Part shown: piece by piece, positions 9,729-18,502 of the stretch
Layout of the letters: each line of letters starts with the position of its first letter
Position numbering within the stretch: position 1 is the first letter of the stretch
NCBI RefSeq assembly: GCF_033842475.1
Contig: NZ_JAWXYB010000018.1
Location: forward strand, 1,285,501 to 1,349,500
DNA length: 64,000 nucleotides
From: Acidiphilium acidophilum
Lineage (GTDB): Bacteria > Pseudomonadota > Alphaproteobacteria > Acetobacterales > Acetobacteraceae
Direction: 5' to 3'
The notes under the pieces: generated by a model
Database searches by the model: none
The model's input: the letters and a program-made list of their open reading frames with translations, nothing else
Told to the model about the DNA's origin: nothing
Translations under genes and position numbers: made by a program

Positions 9729-10253
9729 ATGAAGCCGATCACCACCCTTGCCATCGCCGCCATCGCCGTTGCCGGTCTCGCCGGCTGCACCGTCGCCCCG
9801 CCAGCCGCCCCCACCGTCGTCGCCATGCCCGGCCCCGGCGTGAGTTTCAACACGTTCCAGCAGGACGACAATTACTGCCGCTATTACGCGAGCCAGCGCA
9901 GCGGCAGCGGCAGCGGGGCGGCCATGGCCAGCCAGTCCGCCACCAACACCGCCATCGGCGGCACGCTGCTCGGAACCGCAGCCGGTGCCCTGCTCGGAGC
10001 CGCCGGCGGCAATGCCGGGGTAGGTGCGGCCATCGGTGCCGGCTCGGGCCTCCTGCTCGGCAGCGCCGCCGGCGGCGGCAACGCCCAGGGTGCCGCGGAC
10101 TCCATGCAGGCGCAGTACAACGTCGCCTACGCCCAATGCATGGTCGGCCACGGCAATAAAATGGAAGGCTATGCCGGCGGTTCCGGCCCATCCTACGGCT
10201 ATGGCGCGCCCGCCTATGCGCCACCCGGCTCTTACGCGTATCCGGGTTACTGA
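9729..10253 (+). CDS. Glycine-zipper outer-membrane lipoprotein
   Basis: A 174-residue lipoprotein. The ATG at 9729 gives a signal peptide MKPITTLAIAAIAVAGLAGC with lipobox LAGC. The middle (about residues 75-125) is a glycine zipper (GGTLLGTAAGALLGAAGGNA and a second similar helix), like proteins that oligomerise or insert in the outer membrane. The C-terminus is rich in Tyr, Pro and Gly. Two cysteines outside the lipobox (DDNYCRYYA and YAQCMVG) could form a disulfide. The TonB-like gene that follows overlaps its 3' end, so both are probably one unit. Precise role unknown. Confidence 0.75.
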   Translation: MKPITTLAIAAIAVAGLAGCTVAPPAAPTVVAMPGPGVSFNTFQQDDNYCRYYASQRSGSGSGAAMASQSATNTAIGGTLLGTAAGALLGAAGGNAGVGAAIGAGSGLLLGSAAGGGNAQGAADSMQAQYNVAYAQCMVGHGNKMEGYAGGSGPSYGYGAPAYAPPGSYAYPGY

Positions 10254-11136
10254 TCCGGCGCCCGCCACCGGGCCCGGCCTGGGCGGTGCGCCGCGTGCCC
10301 TCGCGCGCCGCCGCCCCGAAGCGGATGACTGGTTCATCCCGCTGCCGATCTCGCTTGCCGTCCACGCGGCAATCATCCTCCTGCTCCTCTACGCCGTCCA
10401 CCGCCAGCGCCTGACCCCGCCCTCACCGGAATCCAGCATCGCGGTGGTGTTCCAGAACACCGGCCTGCCGCACAGCGCAGCCCATAACGCGGCCCCCAAA
10501 GCTCCGGTGAAGGCCCCGCCCACCATGGAAACCCTGCCGCCGCCGCCCCCGCCCCCGCCATCCCCCGCGCAGCCGCAGGCCCAGCCACAGGTCAATCTCA
10601 CATCCCCGTCCGACATTCCCTTCCACCTGCCGAAGGAAATCATCCCCGCGCCCCCGCCGAAACACGCCATCCCGGCCCACCCCCATCACGCCCCGCCCGC
10701 GCCGCCCCGGAAATTCATGGTGATGAACGGCATGTCCTTCGGCAGCCACCCCACCACCATCATCAACCGCGCGCCCGGAGCCCTCAACCTCGCTCCGCCC
10801 CAGTCCGACCTCGCCCGTCAGGCCCCCTCGATCACCTTCAAGGGCAATGCCGGCCCCGATTGGGAAAGCGCCTTCAACAAATGGGTCAACGAACACAAAT
10901 ATTACCCCGAAGCCGCCGCCGCCCAGAACGAACAAGGCAAGGTCACGATCAGCTTCACCGTGTTGCGCAACGGGCAGGTCACCAACCTTCACCTTGTTCG
11001 CAGCTCCGGTGCCCCCCTGCTCGACATGGCCTGGTACGGCCTGTTCCGCGGCGTCCGCGTCCCGCCATTCCCCCCCGGCTCGACCGCCAAACAGGAACAG
11101 GTCATCGCCACCATGCATTTCGTCCTGATCCACTGA
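10216..11136 (+). CDS. TonB family energy-transducing protein
   Basis: A 306-residue protein with one N-terminal membrane helix (ISLAVHAAIILLLLYAV, about residues 50-66), a long Pro-rich periplasmic spacer (runs of eight prolines near residue 113) and a TonB C-terminal domain (YYPEAAAAQNEQGKVTISFT, then NGQVTNLHLVRSSGAPLLD). This is the plan of TonB, which couples the inner-membrane proton gradient to outer-membrane transport. The start is uncertain: the ATG at 10216 overlaps the lipoprotein gene by 38 bases and is the nearest in-frame start. No exbB/exbD are adjacent, so it may use an ExbBD encoded elsewhere. Confidence 0.75.
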   Translation: MRHPALTRIRVTDPAPATGPGLGGAPRALARRRPEADDWFIPLPISLAVHAAIILLLLYAVHRQRLTPPSPESSIAVVFQNTGLPHSAAHNAAPKAPVKAPPTMETLPPPPPPPPSPAQPQAQPQVNLTSPSDIPFHLPKEIIPAPPPKHAIPAHPHHAPPAPPRKFMVMNGMSFGSHPTTIINRAPGALNLAPPQSDLARQAPSITFKGNAGPDWESAFNKWVNEHKYYPEAAAAQNEQGKVTISFTVLRNGQVTNLHLVRSSGAPLLDMAWYGLFRGVRVPPFPPGSTAKQEQVIATMHFVLIH

Positions 11137-11161
11137 TCGCGCGTGGCCCGCTCCGCCGGGT

Positions 11162-12496
11162 TCAGTCCCCCGCCGCCCGCATCCGCCGCTCCGCCGGGGG
11201 ATAGCGCCGCAGAATGATCAGCATCACCACCATGGCGGGCAGAGCCGAGACGATCGTGAATTCGTAGAACGGAATCCACCCCATCGCATGGGCCAGCACG
11301 CCCGAAAATCCGCCGATCGTGCGCAACGCCAGCGCCGCCACCGAGGAGAGCAAGGCATACTGGGTCGCAGTATAATCCTTGTTGCACAGGCCCGAGAGAT
11401 AGGTAATGAACGCCGCGTCCGAAATCCCGCCCGCGAATGATTCCACAACGCTGACCCCGAGCAGAATATGCGGCAGATGCGGAAACAGCCCGAGCACCGG
11501 ATAGAGCACCAGCGCCAGGGTCTGGAACGTCAGCGCGGTGAGCAGCGCCCACCCCACCCCGGCCCGCGCAACCAATGCGCCCCCCGCCGCGGTCCCGGCC
11601 AGCACCGCCACCAGCGCCGCAGGCCCGGTCGCAATCGCGATCACCGCCCGGTTGAACCCGAGATGGGTGTAATAGGGTGCCAGCATCACCCCCGCGAGCG
11701 CCTCACCGAGGTTGAACAGCACGACGAACGCCAGAATAACCACCGCCCCGCGCCTGCGAAAAAACTCCGCCAGCGGATCGACCACCGCCGCCCGCAGCCG
11801 CGCGCCGACCGAAAGCTGCCGCGCCACCGGCGGTGCCGGTTCCGGGCACAGCAGCGTCGCCGCCGCGCCCAGCAGTTGCAGCGGCACCATCAGCAATATC
11901 GCTTTCTGCCACCCGATCACGACCGAAAGCGCAATGACCCCCGAGCCCGAAATCAGCATCGCCGCGCGATACCCCCACACATATCCCGCGGTCGCCGCAC
12001 CCTGAAGCTTCATCGGAAAAAACTCGATCCGCCAGGCATCGATCATAATGTCCTGACTCGCCGAAAAAAACGCGACCAGCCCGCCCAGCACCAGCGTCGC
12101 CGCCAGATCATGCGCCGGATGGGTCAGCGCCAGCCCGCCAATCGCCGCCGCCAGCAGGATCTGGAACAGCATCAGCCAGCCCCGCCGCCGTCCGAGCCCG
12201 CGAAACGGCGGCGGCGCCCGCAACTGATCCAGCGCCGGCGCCCAGACGAATTTCAGCGAATAGGCAATGCCGAGATTTGCGGTAAACCCGATCGCCGCCA
12301 GCGGCAGATGCGCCCGCGCCAGCCATAATCGCAGCGTGAACCCCGACAGCGCCAGCGGCAGCCCCGATGAAAAACCAAGCACCGTAATGAGCGCAATCGC
12401 CCGCCACCGCCCGCGTCGCTCATCGAAGGAGGTTTCGCTCGCCAGCTTCAAAACAACCCGATCATGCCGCCAAAGCGGAGCCGAAACGCACCGCAT
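11162..12496 (-). CDS. ampG: AmpG-type muropeptide transporter (MFS)
   Basis: A 444-residue inner-membrane protein of the major facilitator superfamily with about 12-14 predicted helices. The first helix GFSSGLPLALSGFTLRLWL and the region LKFVWAPALDQLRAPP closely follow AmpG, which imports GlcNAc-anhydroMurNAc peptides for cell-wall recycling, and SASQDIMIDAWRIEFFP matches the AmpG D-x-x-x-D-A-x-R motif. The ATG at 12496 gives a slightly long N-terminus; a later start is possible. A lytic-transglycosylase-like gene lies directly upstream on the same strand, which fits, since such enzymes make the anhydro-muropeptides AmpG carries. Confidence 0.85.
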   Translation of the reverse strand: MRCVSAPLWRHDRVVLKLASETSFDERRGRWRAIALITVLGFSSGLPLALSGFTLRLWLARAHLPLAAIGFTANLGIAYSLKFVWAPALDQLRAPPPFRGLGRRRGWLMLFQILLAAAIGGLALTHPAHDLAATLVLGGLVAFFSASQDIMIDAWRIEFFPMKLQGAATAGYVWGYRAAMLISGSGVIALSVVIGWQKAILLMVPLQLLGAAATLLCPEPAPPVARQLSVGARLRAAVVDPLAEFFRRRGAVVILAFVVLFNLGEALAGVMLAPYYTHLGFNRAVIAIATGPAALVAVLAGTAAGGALVARAGVGWALLTALTFQTLALVLYPVLGLFPHLPHILLGVSVVESFAGGISDAAFITYLSGLCNKDYTATQYALLSSVAALALRTIGGFSGVLAHAMGWIPFYEFTIVSALPAMVVMLIILRRYPPAERRMRAAGD

Positions 12497-12592
12497 TGCC
12501 TCCTCGATGACATCACATAACGGGGCCCCGGCAGCGTTTCGCTCATCCCCCGCCTATACAATATCCTGCGAGTCTGCCCATACGCCGCCCGC

Positions 12593-13327
12593 TCACGGCG
12601 TCACGATCCGTGGCAAGCCGCGCCCGACCGGCCCGAGCACGATCACATGCCGATCCTCCACAGGCCGCCCGCCCGTCGCGCCCCGAGCGCCACCTGCATC
12701 GCCCCGCCACGCCGCCCGCACCAGCGCCGCATACGGGCCGCCACGTGACGGATCAGCCGAATGATAGGCCGCAATCGCCGCCGGCCACGATCCCAGCCGC
12801 CGATGCAGCCGCACAAGGAAACCGGCGGCATACCCCGCATTGGTCACCGGATCGAACGCGTCCCGCAGGCTCGCGAACGCACCCGGATGATCTTCAAGGT
12901 CGATCTGAAAACACCCGACATCCACCGCCCGCGCACCATCCGCCAGGCTCACCCGCACGAAGCGCGCGGCATCGGCGGCGTTCGCAAACCAATGCCCGAT
13001 CCCGTCGGCATCGACGGTAAACGGCCAGGCATGGCGGCGCACCCTTAGCGGATCGCCCCGATCACCGACCGACGGATCACTAGCCGATCGCCCCGATTCC
13101 ACCACCCCGATCGCATCGAGCATCCCCGGCGGCAGATCGCGCGCGACGGTGGCCGCCCGCGCCGCCACTCCGCAGGCCCGGTCTGCCGTCACCGCGCCCG
13201 CGACTGGGCTGGTCCACACAAAAAACCACAAGATCAATGCAATATTGAAAACTGCTCGCGTCAGCCGCACAAAAATCCATCCTGTTCCCGCCGCGTGCCC
13301 CGATAATTCTGACTCCGGTTTAATCAC
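12593..13327 (-). CDS. Lytic transglycosylase-like (SLT domain) protein
   Basis: A 244-residue protein with an N-terminal hydrophobic segment (FNIALILWFFVWTSPVAGA) acting as a signal peptide or anchor, followed by an SLT-like fold: LPPGMLDAIGVVESGR carries the catalytic glutamate, VDVGCFQIDLEDHPGAF is the G-x-x-Q-I motif and AIAAYHSADPS the A-x-Y-N/H segment. It should cleave peptidoglycan in the periplasm to give 1,6-anhydro products. It precedes ampG on the same strand with a 96-base gap. The C-terminal 40 residues are Gly/Arg-rich and not conserved in an obvious way. Confidence 0.75.
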   Translation of the reverse strand: MIKPESELSGHAAGTGWIFVRLTRAVFNIALILWFFVWTSPVAGAVTADRACGVAARAATVARDLPPGMLDAIGVVESGRSASDPSVGDRGDPLRVRRHAWPFTVDADGIGHWFANAADAARFVRVSLADGARAVDVGCFQIDLEDHPGAFASLRDAFDPVTNAGYAAGFLVRLHRRLGSWPAAIAAYHSADPSRGGPYAALVRAAWRGDAGGARGATGGRPVEDRHVIVLGPVGRGLPRIVTP

Positions 13328-13475
13328 CCGGTGATCTGCCCGTGGTTGTCTGACCCGAACATTATCCCCAACTCGTTACGGCAGGCTTAACCGCCGGGAC
13401 CAAATCCCCGGCACCAATTCGGCTAAATATCAGCCGTCACGTATTTGGCGTGATCGCAGGAAGGACACCAAACAT

Positions 13476-14324
13476 ATGCGCAAGATTCTGATGACCGGCT
13501 CGGCCCTGATCATGATGAGCGGTCTGGCATTCGCCCAGACCCCCGCAGGCGGTCAGGCCCCCACCGCCGGAATGAACAGCACCGGCGTGACCGGCCAGAT
13601 GCCGGGATCGACCAGCGGCAACATGACCCCGTCCTCGCCCAACCCGAACACGGCGATGCCGGCCGAGCGCCAGAGCACCATGGGCAAGACCATGCACCAC
13701 GGCGCCATGAATGGCGGCATGCACCACACCGCGATGCGGAACGGCATGAACCACCACGGCATGATGAACCACGGCATGATCAGCCATTCGATGGGCGGCG
13801 GCATGCCGATGAACGCATCGGCCGGCGAATACCTTCACATCGCCCAGCAGGCGGTGATGTCGCACAACAAAATGCGCGCCCATGACGCTCTCGGCCGCGC
13901 TGAAACCGATATGCTGACCAACTCCTACGTCCAGGGCTCGGTCAACGGCCCGATCAGCACCCCCGCCATCGCAGCGGTGCGCGGCGCGCGCAAAGCGGTC
14001 GAAGGCGGCGATTACCACCAGGCCTCCATGATGATCCATCGGGCCATGATGGAGATGCATCAGGGCATGATGGGCCGCCCCGGCATGCACAAACCCGGCA
14101 TGGGTGCCTCGTCCGACATGGGCACGCCGGTCCCGGGCAATACCGGCATGGCGCCCGATGGCGGAGCCATGAATAATGGGGCCATGAACCACGGCGCCAT
14201 GAACCACGGCGCCATGAACAACGGTGCGATGAACAACGGCTCGATGCCCGGCAGCGCGATGCAGGGCAAGAAAGACAGCACCATGCACAACCAGATGACC
14301 AACTCCACCGGTTCCTCGATGTAA
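13476..14324 (+). CDS. Met/His-rich secreted protein, unknown function
   Basis: A 282-residue protein with a signal peptide MRKILMTGSALIMMSGLAFA. Two low-complexity Met/His/Asn/Gly-rich segments (about residues 65-110 with HHGAMNGGMHHTAMR-like runs, and 190-265 with MNHGAMNHG units) flank a helical middle (YLHIAQQAVMSHNKMRAHDA ... AVRGARKAVEGGDYHQASM). Methionine and histidine clusters of this kind bind copper or silver in periplasmic proteins such as CopA/PcoA and CusF, so a metal-sequestering role is plausible, but no named family is recognised. It is alone between convergent genes, has a clear SD (GGAAGGA) and ends at a strong terminator. Confidence 0.7.
   Translation: MRKILMTGSALIMMSGLAFAQTPAGGQAPTAGMNSTGVTGQMPGSTSGNMTPSSPNPNTAMPAERQSTMGKTMHHGAMNGGMHHTAMRNGMNHHGMMNHGMISHSMGGGMPMNASAGEYLHIAQQAVMSHNKMRAHDALGRAETDMLTNSYVQGSVNGPISTPAIAAVRGARKAVEGGDYHQASMMIHRAMMEMHQGMMGRPGMHKPGMGASSDMGTPVPGNTGMAPDGGAMNNGAMNHGAMNHGAMNNGAMNNGSMPGSAMQGKKDSTMHNQMTNSTGSSM
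14169..14243 (+). repeat. Five 15-base in-frame tandem repeats
   Basis: Five consecutive 15-base units beginning ATGAAYMAYGG encode the pentapeptides MNNGA, MNHGA, MNHGA, MNNGA and MNNGS inside the Met/His-rich protein. Units two and three are identical at the base level, a sign of recent slippage or unequal exchange. Confidence 0.9.
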
Positions 14325-14352
14325 TCAGCCTCGCCTCACCGAAGGATCAGCG

Positions 14353-14378
14353 AAGGGGTGGCCGATGCCACCCCTTTT
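14353..14378 (+). terminator. Strong rho-independent terminator
   Basis: A perfect ten-pair stem (AAGGGGTGGC with GCCACCCCTT, loop CGAT) is followed by further T residues. It lies 29 bases after the Met/His-rich gene and before the typA leader. The A-rich 5' arm would allow it to work on both strands. Confidence 0.85.
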
Positions 14379-14466
14379 CGCATATGCGAGATCCGCTGCG
14401 CTGCCCTGCTCGCTTTTGCAACGCAAAACGTGTAGGAGGAGCGCGTTGAACCCCGAAAGATACGTA

Positions 14467-16296
14467 ATGACCCAGAATATGCTGCGCAATGTCGCCATCA
14501 TTGCCCACGTCGATCATGGCAAAACCACACTCGTCGACCAGTTGCTGAAGCAATCCGGCTCGTTCGGCGCCCACCAGCACGTCGCCGAACGCGCGCTCGA
14601 CCGCAACGACCTCGAACGCGAGCGCGGCATCACGATTCTGGCCAAATGCACCGCCGTCCAGTGGGGCGACGTCCGGCTCAACATCGTCGACACCCCCGGC
14701 CACGCCGATTTCGGCGGCGAAGTCGAACGCATCCTCAACATGGTGGACGGCGTCGTGGTTCTGGTCGATGCCGCCGAAGGCGTCCTGCCGCAGACCAAAT
14801 TCGTCGTCGGCAAGGCCCTCGCGCGCGGCCTCAAACCCATCGTCGTCGTCAATAAAATCGACCGTCCGGACGCTCGGGCCGATGAAGTCCACAACGAGGT
14901 GTTCGACCTGTTCGCCGCCCTCGGCGCGAACGACGAACAGCTCGACTTCCCCATGCTCTACGCCTCGGGCCGTCAGGGCTGGGCCACCACCACGCTCGAT
15001 GGTCCGCGCGAAACCCTCAAGCCGCTGTTCGACCTCATCGTCAGCCACGTCCCGGCCCCGAACCTGCCGGAAGATGCACCCTTCGCCATGGTCGTCACCA
15101 TCCTGGAGACCGATAATTTCCTCGGCCGCGTCCTCACCGGGCGCGTCGAGCAGGGCCGCGCCACCGTCAACATGCCGGTCCGCGTCATCAGTTTCGATGG
15201 CCGCGCCGTCGAAACCGGCCGTCTGACCAAGCTGCTCGCCTTCCGTGGTCTCGACCGGGTTCCGGTCGATGAAGTCTCCGCCGGCGATATCATCGCGGTC
15301 GCCGGACTCAAGGAAGCCACCGTGCCCGACACGATCGGCGGCATGGAAATCACCGCGGCCCTGCCCGCAACCCCGATCGACCCGCCGACCCTCGCGATGA
15401 CGTTCCGCATCAACGATGGTCCTCTGGCCGGTCGCGAAGGCAAAAAAGTCACCTCGCGCCAGATCCGCGAACGCCTGTTCCGCGAAGCCGAAGGCAATGT
15501 CGCGATCAAGGTGACCGATTCCAACGAAACCGAAGCCTTCGAGGTTGCCGGTCGCGGCGAACTCCAGCTCGGCGTGCTGATCGAACAGATGCGCCGCGAA
15601 GGCTTCGAGCTCACCATCGGCCGCCCCCGCGTCCTCACCCGCGAAAACGAGGCCGGCGAGCGCGAGGAACCGATGGAGGAAGTCCTGATCGACGTCGACG
15701 AACCCTATGCCGGGATCGTCGTCGAGAAAATGAGCCGCCGCAAAGGCGAGCTTCAGGATATCCGCCCCTCCGGTGGCGGCAAGCAGCGCCTGACCTTCCA
15801 CAGCCCGAGCCGTGGCCTGATCGGCTATCACGGCGAATTCCTGACCGACACGCGCGGCTCCGGCGTGATGAACCGAAACTTCCTCGGCTACGGTCCCTGG
15901 AAGGGCACGCTCGAAGGCCGCCGCAACGGCGCGCTGATCAGCAATTCCGATGGTGAGAGCGTGCAATATTCGCTGTTCTCGCTGCAGGATCGCGGCACGC
16001 TGTTCATCGGGGCCGGCGAGAAAGTCTATCTCGGCATGATCCTCGGCGAACATTCCCGCGAAAACGATCTCGACATCAACCCGATCCGCGAGAAAAAACT
16101 GACCAACATCCGCGCCGCCGGCAAGGACGAAGCCCTGCTGCTGATCCCGCCCCGCCGCCTCAACCTCGAACAGGCGATCGCCTATATCGAGGACGATGAG
16201 CTGGTCGAAGTCACCCCCAGCGCAATCCGCCTCCGCAAACGCCACCTCGACCCGCATTCCCGCAAAAAAGCCGACCGCGCCTTCGACGCCGCCTGA
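14467..16296 (+). CDS. typA: GTPase TypA/BipA
   Basis: Ribosome-associated translational GTPase of 609 residues that acts in 50S assembly and stress adaptation. G-domain motifs are present: [10 protein letters not shown] (G1), a switch I with [19 protein letters not shown] (G3) and NKIDRPDAR (G4). The C-terminal BipA part includes [19 protein letters not shown]. The ATG at 14467 matches family N-termini, but a TTG at 14446 has a better Shine-Dalgarno (AGGAGG, six bases upstream) and would add seven residues. Transcribed alone between a terminator upstream and an inverted repeat downstream. Confidence 0.96.
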   Translation: MTQNMLRNVAIIAHVDHGKTTLVDQLLKQSGSFGAHQHVAERALDRNDLERERGITILAKCTAVQWGDVRLNIVDTPGHADFGGEVERILNMVDGVVVLVDAAEGVLPQTKFVVGKALARGLKPIVVVNKIDRPDARADEVHNEVFDLFAALGANDEQLDFPMLYASGRQGWATTTLDGPRETLKPLFDLIVSHVPAPNLPEDAPFAMVVTILETDNFLGRVLTGRVEQGRATVNMPVRVISFDGRAVETGRLTKLLAFRGLDRVPVDEVSAGDIIAVAGLKEATVPDTIGGMEITAALPATPIDPPTLAMTFRINDGPLAGREGKKVTSRQIRERLFREAEGNVAIKVTDSNETEAFEVAGRGELQLGVLIEQMRREGFELTIGRPRVLTRENEAGEREEPMEEVLIDVDEPYAGIVVEKMSRRKGELQDIRPSGGGKQRLTFHSPSRGLIGYHGEFLTDTRGSGVMNRNFLGYGPWKGTLEGRRNGALISNSDGESVQYSLFSLQDRGTLFIGAGEKVYLGMILGEHSRENDLDINPIREKKLTNIRAAGKDEALLLIPPRRLNLEQAIAYIEDDELVEVTPSAIRLRKRHLDPHSRKKADRAFDAA

Positions 16297-16314
16297 GGCT
16301 ATCGCCTTGATCAA

Positions 16315-16354
16315 ACACTGCTGCCGGACTAGGTTCGGCTAACGGCAGCAGTGT
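16315..16354. promoter_or_regulatory. Perfect 12-bp inverted repeat before the Sel1-repeat gene
   Basis: ACACTGCTGCCG at 16315-16326 is exactly repeated in reverse at 16343-16354 with a 16-base loop containing a smaller CCG/CGG pairing. No T-run follows, so it is not a standard terminator for typA. It ends 11 bases before the ATG of the next gene, where a hairpin in the mRNA could control translation, or the two arms could bind a regulator. Confidence 0.5.
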
Positions 16355-16365
16355 GAGATCGCCCG

Positions 16366-17271
16366 ATGAAACGCCCGGCAATAATCTGGTTTTGCAGCAT
16401 AATGGCGGCCGCCCCCGCCGCCTTCGCGCACGCGAACGCCACGACAGCCGTTACCCTGCAATCGGTCAAAACAATCAAACAAAAAGCCGCCGCCGGCGAC
16501 CCACAGGCCCAGGCGGAACTCGGTCTGGCCTATCAGCACGGTCGCGGTGTACCGCGCGATTACGACAAAGCGCGTCAATGGGACGAACGAGCAGCCAAGC
16601 AGGGTAACGCTGCGGGCGAATATCAGCTTGGAAACATCTACTTCCATGGTTTTGGCGTCAAGCGAGACTATAGTAAGGCATTCCACTACTACACAGCATC
16701 ATCACATCAGCATAACTCAGCTGCTGAAAGCCAATTAGGTTACATGTATCAAATAGGAATTGGCGTATCAAAGAACTATAAAGAAGCTGCGAAACTGTTT
16801 GAGCGTTCATCTGCACAAGGAAATTCGTCTGCTGCCAATAATCTCGGTCAGATTTATCTTCACGGAGAGGGTGTCCCAGTTAACACAAAATTAGCATTAC
16901 ACTGGTTCAAAATTTCCGCTGCCGCTGACAATGTTGGTGGGCTCAATGACTTGGGGTCCATGTATCAGAACGGTCAAGAAGTTCGTAAAAATGTCACCAA
17001 AGCATTTCAGCTCTATAAAAAGGCTGCAGAATTAGGTGGTGAAGGCGGAATGAATAACCTTGCAGTACTTTATTTTAATGGTAACGGCGTGCCATATGAT
17101 CCCGAAAAGTCGGCATTTTATTTGTTTTCAGCAGTAAAGCTTGCAAGTCAATTCAATAAAGCCGCCCCAGAACACAATCTCAAGGTAGTCTCAAGTATAT
17201 TGAGTAAACATAAATTAGCTCTGGCTAAAGAAAAATCAAATGAATGGCTGAGGAGGCATAAGTTTAATTAA
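16366..17271 (+). CDS. Secreted Sel1-repeat protein
   Basis: A 301-residue protein with a signal peptide (MKRPAIIWFCSIMAAAPAAFA) and about six Sel1-like repeats of 36 residues, e.g. AELGLAYQHGRGVPRDYDKA, YQLGNIYFHGFGVKRDYSKA and LGQIYLHGEGVPVNTKLALH. Sel1 repeats form alpha-solenoids that mediate protein contacts. The first 250 bases have the high GC of the region, but from about 16640 the gene becomes AT-rich with rare codons, as does the end of the convergent LysM gene. Function unknown: Sel1 proteins serve in envelope signalling, exopolysaccharide systems and as immunity factors. Confidence 0.8.
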   Translation: MKRPAIIWFCSIMAAAPAAFAHANATTAVTLQSVKTIKQKAAAGDPQAQAELGLAYQHGRGVPRDYDKARQWDERAAKQGNAAGEYQLGNIYFHGFGVKRDYSKAFHYYTASSHQHNSAAESQLGYMYQIGIGVSKNYKEAAKLFERSSAQGNSSAANNLGQIYLHGEGVPVNTKLALHWFKISAAADNVGGLNDLGSMYQNGQEVRKNVTKAFQLYKKAAELGGEGGMNNLAVLYFNGNGVPYDPEKSAFYLFSAVKLASQFNKAAPEHNLKVVSSILSKHKLALAKEKSNEWLRRHKFN

Positions 17272-17690
17272 TAACTAAGACTTTCTATCCAGGTAAAAAT
17301 TCCCAGATTGGTGGCGCAATAGGAAACGATGTTGTTTGATGTCTTGGTTTCTGCCGCAAGCTTCTTTCAATGTATTGCCCAAACTCTCGATCGTCATGGA
17401 TGATTGTTTTCATAACAGAAGAACTCAGATTTGGAAGCCCAGTAAAGAAGATAAAACTAAACATACCAATGGAAGAAATAGGTAATGTCTTCGCTTTGGC
17501 AAATAACTGATCGGGGCTTTGGATATAATTTTGATTTATCGATAGAGAATTGGTTTTTCCTGTAATTATCGGCAAGTGATGACGAGGTGCATGCATGAGG
17601 TTTTGAACAATCTTCAAATTCTGACCTGAACCTCGACTGCCACCATTTTTGGATGAGGCTTCATTCTTCGTCACCTTCGCTGTCACCCGA
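16640..17690. other. AT-rich patch covering the 3' parts of two convergent genes
   Basis: Reading along the window, composition falls from GC-rich to clearly AT-rich near 16640 and returns near 17690. The patch spans the last two thirds of the Sel1-repeat gene and the last third of the LysM gene, whose 5' parts are GC-rich. The boundaries lie inside the genes, not between them. Confidence 0.7.
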
Positions 17691-18436
17691 AAATCCGACG
17701 AATAAAAAACATATCCGTGATAATTTCCGTGCACCGGATAAAACGTCAGCGTGCACGTCACAGCATCACCGTCGATCTCGACCGTGAAATCCGGCACCCC
17801 GCCATGCCCCACACGCGTCAGCGCGCAGGAAAAGCCGAGCGGATTCCGCCGCCCGCCCCCCGCTTTCGCCGCCGCCGGATCATATCTGACCTTGGCACCC
17901 CCAACCAACTGCCCCACCACGGTCCGCGCCGCCCGCTCATAATCGAGTTCGACCCCGGTATTGCTCAACGTCACCAGCGCCGCATCCTTGTCGGGCTGCA
18001 ACGTGATGCTCCCGCCATAACTGATCTCGGCAGTAAACCCCGCCGCCTCATACGTCCCGACATCGACATCGCCGAAATCGTAGGACAGCGCAAAGAACGG
18101 CTTGAACCCCAGTTTCTTCGCCGGATTAACGATGGACATCCCGGCAAGGCTCCCGCGCGGCGGCGCTGGCTCGGTGCGCGGCACCATCGCAATCAACCGC
18201 GGATCATCGAGCAACGGCTTCAGCCGATGCACCGGCAACGGCTTCAGCAACAGCCGCTCACCCGGATAGATCAGGTTCGGGTTCACGATCGGCCTGATCC
18301 GATCGACATGGTGCGCCGCCGCCCAGTTATTCAAACTATACAGGCTCGGCCACAGCACCGGGTGGCCATAATAAGCCCCGGCGATATCCCACAGGCAGTC
18401 GCCCTGCCTGACGGTATAGATCTCGTATTTTTCCAT
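17285..18436 (-). CDS. LysM-domain protein with AT-rich C-terminal part
   Basis: A 383-residue protein starting MEKYEIYTVRQGDCLWDIAG, a LysM fold (about residues 5-65, ending YPGERLLLKPL) of the phage/type VI baseplate-like kind that has no signal peptide. The middle (about 110-240) is beta-rich (SYGGSITLQPDKDAALVTLS) and encoded by high-GC DNA. The last 130 residues are encoded by AT-rich DNA and match no family I know; a hydrophobic stretch SSIGMFSFIFFTGLP lies within. The change of composition suggests that the C-terminal part was acquired or replaced. It converges on the Sel1-repeat gene with 13 bases between stops. Confidence 0.65.
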   Translation of the reverse strand: MEKYEIYTVRQGDCLWDIAGAYYGHPVLWPSLYSLNNWAAAHHVDRIRPIVNPNLIYPGERLLLKPLPVHRLKPLLDDPRLIAMVPRTEPAPPRGSLAGMSIVNPAKKLGFKPFFALSYDFGDVDVGTYEAAGFTAEISYGGSITLQPDKDAALVTLSNTGVELDYERAARTVVGQLVGGAKVRYDPAAAKAGGGRRNPLGFSCALTRVGHGGVPDFTVEIDGDAVTCTLTFYPVHGNYHGYVFYSSDFRVTAKVTKNEASSKNGGSRGSGQNLKIVQNLMHAPRHHLPIITGKTNSLSINQNYIQSPDQLFAKAKTLPISSIGMFSFIFFTGLPNLSSSVMKTIIHDDREFGQYIERSLRQKPRHQTTSFPIAPPIWEFLPG

Positions 18437-18502
18437 CGTTCCGACCCTGCGTGCCGATCCTGAACTGACACAGCGACAGCCGGTCTGTCCATCACGCCAC
18501 GA

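Noticed and set aside
14347-16314. 655-codon open frame antisense to typA
   Set aside because: It mirrors typA codon by codon, has no domain features, and arises from high GC at third positions. Similar long antisense frames over nrdA, lysA, putA and the glycosyltransferase were dismissed for the same reason.
16366-18436. Standard toxin-immunity operon of the LysM and Sel1 genes
   Set aside because: The genes converge and cannot share a transcript, and no toxin domain was recognised; kept only as a weak possibility in the findings.
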